Assembly: GCF_000717175.1 (NCBI RefSeq) | Contig: NZ_JNYD01000017.1 | Location: 1-64,000 of the forward strand | DNA from: Pseudonocardia autotrophica | Lineage (GTDB): Bacteria; Actinomycetota; Actinomycetes; Mycobacteriales; Pseudonocardiaceae | DNA: 64,000 bases | Direction of reading: 5' to 3' | Shown: positions 58,933 through 64,000 of the stretch, piece after piece | How positions within the stretch are numbered: the stretch's first letter is position 1 | How the letters are laid out: each line of letters opens with the position of its first letter | Notes under the pieces: generated by a model | Seen by the model: only the letters and a program-made list of their open reading frames with translations | Told to the model about the DNA's origin: nothing | Databases searched by the model: none | Translations under genes and position numbers: made by a program

Positions 58933-60306
58933 ATGGCCACCATGGGTTCACAGTCAGTCACCGCGGAGCGCGTCGCGGGGGTGAACGCCCGGCTGGACCG
59001 GCTCCCGGTCTTCGGGCTCTCGCCCGTGGTGTTCGTCGTCGTCGGGGCGTCGTACTTCTTCACCTTCTACGACATCACCGCGATCGGGGTCACGCTGCCG
59101 GTGCTGGAGGAGCGGTTCGGGCTCAGCGGCGCGGACCTCGCCCTGCCGGTGACGACCAACCTCTTCGCCTACATCGTCGGCGCCTACGTCCTGTCCAGCC
59201 TCGCCGACTACATCGGCCGCCGGCGCGCGCTCGCGCTGTCGGTGGTGCTGCTGTCCGTCGGGGCCGTCCTCACCGCCCTGTCCTGGAGCGTGACCAGCCT
59301 GGCGATCTTCCGGGCCGTCACCGGGCTGGGGATGGGGGCGGAGATCGCGCTCGCCGCGACGATCATGACCGAGCTGTCCCCGCCGCGGCTGCGCGGGCGC
59401 GGCGTGGCGCTCAACGTCTTCTGGGGCGGCGTCGGGCTCGCGGCCGCGCCGTGGATCGGGCTCGGCCTGATCTCGTGGCTGCCCGCGGACATCGGCTGGC
59501 GGGTGGTGTTCGCCCTCGGTGCCCTCGCGATCGTCGTGCTGGTCTTCCTCACCGACCGCTGGGTGCCCGAGTCGCCGCGCTGGCTCGTGCTGCACGGCCG
59601 GCCCGACCGGGCGGACGGGCTGCTGGACCGCATGGAGACGCACGTCCGGGCGCGGGGACACACGCTGCCCGAGCCGCGTCCCGTCGCGGCCGAGGGGGAC
59701 CTGTCCACCTTCCCGACCTGGGAGCTGCTGCGTCCGCCGTACCTCGGCCGGGTCGTCGTCGTGTTCCTGTTCTGGTTCTTCAGCTACATGGCCGCGTACG
59801 CCTACCTGGCCTACCTGCCGACGCTGCTGGAGGAGATGGGCGTCGGGAAGAGCCTGCTGTACAGCGCCATCGGCGACCTCGGCTTCCTCGTCGGCGGGTT
59901 CGTGTCCGTGCTGGTCATCGACCGCTGGAACCGCAAGCACTCGGCGGCCGCGGCCGGACTCGTCGGGATGCTCGGCATCACCCTGGTCGCGGTGAGCCAC
60001 GGGCCGGGGCTGCTGATCGTCGGCGCGTTCCTCGCCGGGATCTGGATCATGGCGCCGGCGCTGGGCTACGCCTACACCTCGGAGGTGTTCCCGACGCGCG
60101 CCCGCGCCTCCGGCATGTCCATCGGCGACGGCCTGGGGCACCTCGGCGGGGCGGTGCAGCCCTACATCGTGGTCGCCGCGCTGGCGGCGTTCGGCCCGCG
60201 CGGCACGTTCGGGCTGATGGTCGGCATGATCGCGGTGGCCGCGTCGATCATCCTGTTCGGCGGGATCCGCACGGCCGGGGACTCGCTGAGCGACCTGGCC
60301 CGGTGA
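58933..60306 (+). CDS. MFS transporter (organic/aromatic acid or sugar type)
   Basis: A 457-residue major facilitator with 12 predicted segments. SLADYIGRRRALAL is the loop 2-3 motif and DRWVPESPRWLVLHGR the mid-loop PESPR motif, as in SP/AAHS-type carriers; an Asp in segment 1 (FTFYDITAIGV) points to a proton-coupled organic-acid or aromatic-acid carrier. ATG at 58933 has GGGAGAGG upstream. The LLM gene follows 55 bases later from its own promoter. Substrate is unknown. Confidence 0.82.
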   Translation: MATMGSQSVTAERVAGVNARLDRLPVFGLSPVVFVVVGASYFFTFYDITAIGVTLPVLEERFGLSGADLALPVTTNLFAYIVGAYVLSSLADYIGRRRALALSVVLLSVGAVLTALSWSVTSLAIFRAVTGLGMGAEIALAATIMTELSPPRLRGRGVALNVFWGGVGLAAAPWIGLGLISWLPADIGWRVVFALGALAIVVLVFLTDRWVPESPRWLVLHGRPDRADGLLDRMETHVRARGHTLPEPRPVAAEGDLSTFPTWELLRPPYLGRVVVVFLFWFFSYMAAYAYLAYLPTLLEEMGVGKSLLYSAIGDLGFLVGGFVSVLVIDRWNRKHSAAAAGLVGMLGITLVAVSHGPGLLIVGAFLAGIWIMAPALGYAYTSEVFPTRARASGMSIGDGLGHLGGAVQPYIVVAALAAFGPRGTFGLMVGMIAVAASIILFGGIRTAGDSLSDLAR

Positions 60307-60323
60307 CCCGGTCGACGCGGCCG

Positions 60324-60353
60324 TTGACCGGCCCGCCCGGCGCCGGGCAGAGT
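60324..60353 (+). promoter_or_regulatory. Leaderless promoter of the LLM gene at 60362
   Basis: TTGACC (60324-60329), 18-base spacer, CAGAGT (60348-60353), then eight bases to the GTG at 60362. Ribosome site absent, so the transcript is likely leaderless. Confidence 0.55.
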
Positions 60354-60361
60354 CGGCGCCC

Positions 60362-61348
60362 GTGAAGATCGACGCGCGGTTGCGGGACGGCCTCGAGCAC
60401 GTGGCGGAGGACGCCCGGACCGCCGAGGACCTCGGCTTCGACGGCGCCTGGAACAGCGAGAACAAGGCGGACGCGTTCCTGCCGATCGCGGTCGGGGCCG
60501 AGCACACCACTAGGCTGGAGCTCGGCTCGTCCGTCGCGATCGCCTTCGCCCGGACGCCGATGACCGTGGCCTACCAGGCCGTGGACCTGCAGCGGTTCTC
60601 CCGCGGCCGGTTCGTGCTGGGCCTCGGCAGCCAGATCCGCCCGCACGTCCAGCGGCGGTTCTCGATGCCGTGGTCGAGGCCTGCGGCGCGGATGAAGGAC
60701 TTCGTGATGGCGCTGCGGGCGATCTGGCACGCCTGGGACACGGGCGAGCGGCTGCACCACCGCAGCGAGTTCTACGACCACACCCTGATGACGCCGAACT
60801 TCGTGCCGCCCGAGAACCCGTACGGCCCGCCCGAGGTGTTCCTCGCCGCCGTCGGGCCGCACATGCTGCGGACCACGGCACAGGTGGCGGACGGGCTGTT
60901 CACGCACCCGTTCCTCACCGAGCGGTACCTGCGCGAGGTGATCCTCCCGGAGGTCGAGGAGCACCGCGGGGAGGGCCTGGCGCCGCTCGAGATCGCGCTG
61001 TCCGCCTTCGTCGCGCTCGACGAGGCCGACGTCGAGGCCGTCCGCCGGCAGATCTCCTTCTACGGCTCCACGCCCGCCTACCGCCCGGTGCTGGAGCTGC
61101 ACGGCTGGGGCGACCTGCAGACCGACCTCAACACGCTCTCCAAGCGCGGGCGATGGGACGACATGGTCCCGCTCGTCACCGACGAGATCCTGGAGAGCAT
61201 GTGCTCGATCGGGACCGAGAAGGAGATCGCCGCCGACCTGCGCCGCCGCTACGACGGCCTCGCCCACCGGGTCCGCTTCAACCGCCCCGGTGACACCTCC
61301 GGCCCCGCCCGCTTCGGCGGTCTCGTGGACGCCCTCCGCACCCCGTGA
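60362..61348 (+). CDS. LLM-class F420-dependent oxidoreductase (TIGR03617-like)
   Basis: A 328-residue luciferase-like enzyme: DLGFDGAWNSENKADAFLP, TTRLELGSSVAIAFARTPM, then RFSRGRFVLGLGSQIRPHVQRR; this GSQIRPHV version is typical of the TIGR03617 F420 subfamily. GTG at 60362 comes from a leaderless promoter. The TGA stop (61346-61348) is formed by the left end of the palindrome 61345-61384. It follows an MFS gene and converges with the phosphorylase-like gene. Confidence 0.85.
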   Translation: MKIDARLRDGLEHVAEDARTAEDLGFDGAWNSENKADAFLPIAVGAEHTTRLELGSSVAIAFARTPMTVAYQAVDLQRFSRGRFVLGLGSQIRPHVQRRFSMPWSRPAARMKDFVMALRAIWHAWDTGERLHHRSEFYDHTLMTPNFVPPENPYGPPEVFLAAVGPHMLRTTAQVADGLFTHPFLTERYLREVILPEVEEHRGEGLAPLEIALSAFVALDEADVEAVRRQISFYGSTPAYRPVLELHGWGDLQTDLNTLSKRGRWDDMVPLVTDEILESMCSIGTEKEIAADLRRRYDGLAHRVRFNRPGDTSGPARFGGLVDALRTP

Positions 61349-61384
61349 GTGCCGACTGCCCCTAGAGCGGCAGTTCGCGCTCAC
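61345..61384. terminator. Palindrome supplying stop codons to two convergent genes
   Basis: GTGAGTGCCGACTGCCCC and its partner around TAGA, with several mismatches. Its left TGA stops the LLM gene and its right end, on the other strand, stops the phosphorylase-like gene. The following ACGACCCCCGGTGAGCTG also follows the copy inside the FAD-subunit gene. Confidence 0.8.
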
Positions 61385-62157
61385 GACCCCCGGTGAGCTG
61401 CAGAGACGAGGCGCAGGGCCGCGTCGGCGGCGAGCTCGAAGAGGGCGGCGCGGATCTCGGCAGCCGTGGTCCATCCCCGGTGCTCCCACTCCTCGCCCGC
61501 GAGGGAGTCGCCGGCGAAGAGCAGGTGGGCGAGCCGGATCCCGCGGTACCGGGCGACCGCGATCAGCGCCGACGCCTCCATGTCGACCACCGCGCAGCCC
61601 TCGGCGACGCGCCGGGCGACCCGGCCGCGGGTCTCGCGGAACACGCCGTCCGTGGTCCAGGCGCGGGCGGTGACGTAGGGGACGTCGGCGGCGTCGAGCG
61701 TGCCGGTCAGCGCGGCGACGCCCGCGGGATCGGCCTCCACGACCCGGCCGGCGGGCAGGTAGTGGAAGGAGGTGCCCTCGTCCCGCAGGGCGCTGTCGAC
61801 CACGACCGCGTGCCCGACGGTCAGCTCCGGCACGAGCGACCCGGCCCCGCCGACGGCCACCGCCGCCCGCACGCCGAGCGCGATCAGCTCCTCGAGGAAG
61901 ATCGCCGACAACGGCGCCCCGACGCCGGGCTGGATCACCGCCAGCCGCCGCCCGTCCCGCTCGATCTCGTGCACCGGCCACGGCCCGAGCTCCGACGACA
62001 GGTGCACCGTCCGCACGGCGGGTACCGCGGCCACGACCTCCGGGAAGAAGCACAGCACCGCGGCCTCCGGCAGCCGCACCCGGCGGGGCACGACGCGGTG
62101 CGGCTCGAGCACCCCCGGGTCGGCCAGGTCGTCCTCGCAGAGGGGCAGCGGATCCAC
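61381..62157 (-). CDS. Nucleoside phosphorylase-like protein
   Basis: A 258-residue protein of the PNP/UDP phosphorylase family. VAVGGAGSLVPELTVGHAVV holds the phosphate-binding turn, and VDMEASALI the glutamate that binds the ribose. It may be a purine nucleoside or MTA phosphorylase; the base cannot be told. The start is uncertain: GTG at 62157 (DPLPLCEDDL) is the best, no ribosome site is seen. The C-terminal residues and stop are encoded in the palindrome 61345-61384. It diverges from the VOC gene. Confidence 0.75.
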   Translation of the reverse strand: MDPLPLCEDDLADPGVLEPHRVVPRRVRLPEAAVLCFFPEVVAAVPAVRTVHLSSELGPWPVHEIERDGRRLAVIQPGVGAPLSAIFLEELIALGVRAAVAVGGAGSLVPELTVGHAVVVDSALRDEGTSFHYLPAGRVVEADPAGVAALTGTLDAADVPYVTARAWTTDGVFRETRGRVARRVAEGCAVVDMEASALIAVARYRGIRLAHLLFAGDSLAGEEWEHRGWTTAAEIRAALFELAADAALRLVSAAHRGS

Positions 62158-62206
62158 GGGCCGATCATGCCCCGCGGCGCTACCGTTTCCGGGAGCGGGC
62201 ACGGAA

Positions 62207-62222
62207 TGTTGCACGCTCAACA
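62207..62222. promoter_or_regulatory. Inverted repeat in the phosphorylase/VOC divergent region
   Basis: TGTTG-CACGCT-CAACA, 5-bp perfect arms with a 6-bp spacer, 38 bases before the VOC start. Candidate operator. Confidence 0.45.
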
Positions 62223-62260
62223 ATCGTTGGACGGGGTACCACCGACGGAAGGGGAGTCCG

Positions 62261-62779
62261 ATGCCGCAGCCCGAGGGAGCCGAGCTCGAGGCCATCCGCG
62301 CCCGACGCGCCGACCTGCGCGGAAAGTACCTCCAGGCACCCGCCGACCGCAGGCCGACGACCGTGCAGGGCGTCCACCACCTCGCGCTGATCTGCAAGGA
62401 CGTCGAGGAGACCATCCGCTTCTACCAGGAGGTGCTGGGCTTCCCGCTCGTCGAGCTGGTGGAGAACCGCGACTACCGCGGCTCCAGCCACTTCTTCTTC
62501 GACATCGGCCACGGCAACCTGCTGGGCTTCTTCGACTTCCCGGGCCACGACCACCCGGACTTCAGCGAGACGATCGGCGCGGTGCAGCACCTCGCCCTCT
62601 CCACCTCGCCGGAGGAGTTCGAGCGCGCCAGGGCCCGGCTCGACGAGGCCGGCATCGACTACCTCGGCCCGGACCGCGGCGTCGAGAACAGCCTCTACAT
62701 CCGGGACCCCAACGGTGTCGGGCTCGAGTTCTACCGCGAGGAGCTCGGCAAGTTCGAGGGCGAGGAGCTCCTCACGTGA
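62261..62779 (+). CDS. VOC-superfamily (glyoxalase-like) protein
   Basis: A 172-residue VOC protein with two half-modules: GVHHLALICKDVEETIRFYQ, HFFFDIGHGNLLGFFDF, AVQHLALSTSPEEFER and RDPNGVGLEFYRE. Metal ligands would be the first and second HHLAL/QHLAL His and the last Glu. It resembles extradiol-type or isomerase members; the reaction is unknown. ATG at 62261 has GGAAGGGGAGTCCG upstream. Confidence 0.82.
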   Translation: MPQPEGAELEAIRARRADLRGKYLQAPADRRPTTVQGVHHLALICKDVEETIRFYQEVLGFPLVELVENRDYRGSSHFFFDIGHGNLLGFFDFPGHDHPDFSETIGAVQHLALSTSPEEFERARARLDEAGIDYLGPDRGVENSLYIRDPNGVGLEFYREELGKFEGEELLT

Positions 62780-62930
62780 CCCGTTGATCCTTCCGGCCCG
62801 CCGCCGGCACCGGCCGGCGCGGGTTCCGGACCGTCGCGCAACCCCGGCCGCTCCCGCGCGTCCCATGGTTGAGGGACCGGTACGGCCCCTCGCTACCGTG
62901 GTCCGCGACCGGAGCGGACCGGCGACTCGC

Positions 62931-62983
62931 CGAGCGGAGCTTGCGGAGCGAGCATCGCCTCGAGCGGAGCGCACGGAGCGAGC
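62931..62983. repeat. 30-bp direct repeat upstream of the LCP gene
   Basis: CGAGCGGAGC-N3-CGGAGCGAGC occurs at 62931-62953 and again at 62961-62983. The rest of the 234-bp gap (62780-63013) shows no gene. The motif is similar to GGAGCGAGC-rich sequence common between actinomycete genes; its role is unknown. Confidence 0.7.
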
Positions 62984-63013
62984 CTCGACACCGACGGGAC
63001 GGTGCAGGGACGG

Positions 63014-64000
63014 ATGAACGGTGACCGACGCGGCCCTGCCGGGCCGCCGCCGGGCAGGGGCGCCCCGCCCCCGCGGCGCGGCGGCGGGCCGGGCTGGACC
63101 GCCCAGCCGGGGCGCCGTCCCGCGCCGCCGCCCCAGGGGCGTCCGATGCCACCGCCGGGCGCGAGGCCGTCGGGCCCGCCGCCGCGGCAGGGTCCACCGC
63201 CCCCGCAGAACACCCGGATGATGCCGTCGTCGGCCCCCGCGCCGGAGACGTACCGGCCGCCGGTCCGCACCCGCCCGCCGAAGCCGCCCCGGGCCCGCCG
63301 GCCCGGGCGGTGGGGGCGCCGCATCAAGATCGCCCTCGCGCTGATCCTCGTCGCCCTGATCGGGTGGGGCGTCTACCTCGACCAGAACCTCAACCGGGTC
63401 CAGGCGCTGCCCGCGGACAGCACCGCGGAGTCGTCGGGCACGAACTGGCTCATCGTCGGCTCGGACAGCCGCGCCGACCTCTCCGCCGAGGACGAGGAGC
63501 GGCTGGGCACGGGCGACGCCGCCGGCCAGCGCACCGACACGATCATGCTGCTGCACTCCGGCAGCTCCGGATCGGTGCTGGTCAGCCTGCCGCGCGACTC
63601 CTACGTGCCGATCCCGGGGCACGGCTCGAACAAGCTCAACGCCGCCTACGCCTTCGGCGGGGCGCCGCTGCTGATCAGTTCGGTCGAGGCCGCCACGGGG
63701 CTGCACATCGACCACTACGCGGAGATCGGGTTCGGCGGGTTCGTCGACGCCGTCGACGCGGTGGGCGGCGTCGACCTGTGCGTGCCGAAGGCGATCAAGG
63801 ACCCGAAGGCGGCGCTGGACATCCAGGCCGGTTGCCAGGAGCTCGACGGGCAGACGGCGCTCGGTTACGTCCGCACGCGGGCGACGGCGGGCTCGGACTT
63901 CGACCGCGTGCAGCGGCAGCGCGAGTTCCTCTCGGCGCTGATCGCGAAGGCGACGAGCGTGGGCACGCTCGTCAACCCGTTCCGGGTGGTCCCGCTGGCC
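63014..64000 (+). CDS. LytR-CpsA-Psr (LCP) family cell-wall ligase, 5' part
   Basis: A membrane-anchored LCP protein, open at the right edge (329 codons seen). Residues 1-95 are a cytoplasmic Pro/Gly/Arg-rich tail, followed by one membrane segment (IKIALALILVALIGWGVYL), then the LCP domain: WLIVGSDSRADL, RTDTIMLLH, SLPRDSYVPIPG and LGYVRTRAT. LCP proteins attach arabinogalactan, teichoic acid or capsule from lipid carriers to peptidoglycan outside the membrane. ATG at 63014 follows GCAGGGACGG. The upstream gap holds the 30-bp direct repeat. Confidence 0.9.
   Translation, partial: MNGDRRGPAGPPPGRGAPPPRRGGGPGWTAQPGRRPAPPPQGRPMPPPGARPSGPPPRQGPPPPQNTRMMPSSAPAPETYRPPVRTRPPKPPRARRPGRWGRRIKIALALILVALIGWGVYLDQNLNRVQALPADSTAESSGTNWLIVGSDSRADLSAEDEERLGTGDAAGQRTDTIMLLHSGSSGSVLVSLPRDSYVPIPGHGSNKLNAAYAFGGAPLLISSVEAATGLHIDHYAEIGFGGFVDAVDAVGGVDLCVPKAIKDPKAALDIQAGCQELDGQTALGYVRTRATAGSDFDRVQRQREFLSALIAKATSVGTLVNPFRVVPLA

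Noticed and set aside
1-64000. tRNA, rRNA, phage or plasmid genes
   Set aside because: None of the usual tRNA T-loop/CCA patterns, rRNA stretches, integrases, replication or capsid genes were recognised in a reading by eye; a tRNA scan would be needed to be certain.

Overview
The window is very GC-rich (over 70 %), with strong third-position GC, frequent GTG starts, several leaderless promoters, four F420-type luciferase-like (LLM) oxidoreductases, a nicotinoprotein (NDMA-dependent) alcohol dehydrogenase and a mycobacterial-type glutamine-dependent NAD synthetase. It is chromosomal DNA of a high-GC actinomycete. The mix of catabolic genes and regulators fits Pseudonocardiaceae (for example Pseudonocardia); that placement is an inference. 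I see no rRNA, tRNA, CRISPR array, prophage or plasmid module. The first 75 bases are the 3' end of an unidentified gene.

Layout. 0.1-2.1 kb: small housekeeping-like genes (VC0807-type membrane protein, 2'-5' RNA ligase-like protein, FBP zinc protein). 2.3-10.2 kb (minus): a translationally coupled operon that reads as an aerobic nicotinate pathway: FAD 6-hydroxynicotinate monooxygenase, MFS carrier, three-subunit molybdenum hydroxylase, maleamate amidase and N-formylmaleamate deformylase; the ring-opening dioxygenase (nicX) and maleate isomerase (nicE) are not here. 10.5-14.3 kb: a MarR regulator and boxC-boxB of the benzoyl-CoA epoxide pathway. 14.4-17.6 kb (minus): tetR, dienoyl-CoA isomerase-like gene, AhpD-like protein, an SDR whose last residues are cut off by an in-frame TGA, and an NTF2-like protein. 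17.7-22.7 kb: a BTAD-type ATPase regulator, a hemerythrin, and an IclR regulator next to pobA (4-hydroxybenzoate 3-monooxygenase, to 23.9 kb). 23.9-28.9 kb: a LuxR-type ATPase regulator flanked by two membrane-protein loci that share a nearly identical 60-bp promoter. 29-31 kb: HSDL2-like SDR, VOC protein, LLM enzyme.

31.2-38.6 kb is the most unusual block: an IclR regulator between an amidohydrolase (plus) and a five-gene operon (minus) of class III CoA-transferase, citryl-CoA-lyase-like protein, intradiol (hydroxyquinol-type) dioxygenase, medium-chain reductase and a stand-alone MetE-like zinc enzyme. The same inverted repeat CGGAC-N4-GTCCG lies in front of both arms, so this looks like one regulon and possibly an undescribed catabolic route. 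38.6-50 kb: SDR/TetR pairs with clear palindromic operators, a glycosyltransferase, a drug exporter, nadE, a hydrolase, a GntR regulator and LLM genes. 50-62.8 kb: PNPOx-like protein, DUF937 protein, an NDMA-ADH/acyl-CoA synthetase/ABM operon, a SulP transporter facing a YeiH-type exporter, an MFS carrier, another LLM enzyme, a nucleoside-phosphorylase-like protein and a VOC protein. The window ends inside an LCP cell-wall ligase gene.

Two dispersed repeat families stand out. One is a roughly 40-bp palindrome with core CCCCTAGAGGGG, seen four times: three times between convergent genes, in two of which its GTGAGTG ends supply the TGA stop codons of both genes, and once inserted in frame in the molybdenum-hydroxylase FAD subunit gene. 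The other is a 22-bp tandem repeat (core CCCGACTCGCGG) in intergenic arrays at four places, with a 15-bp relative at a fifth.
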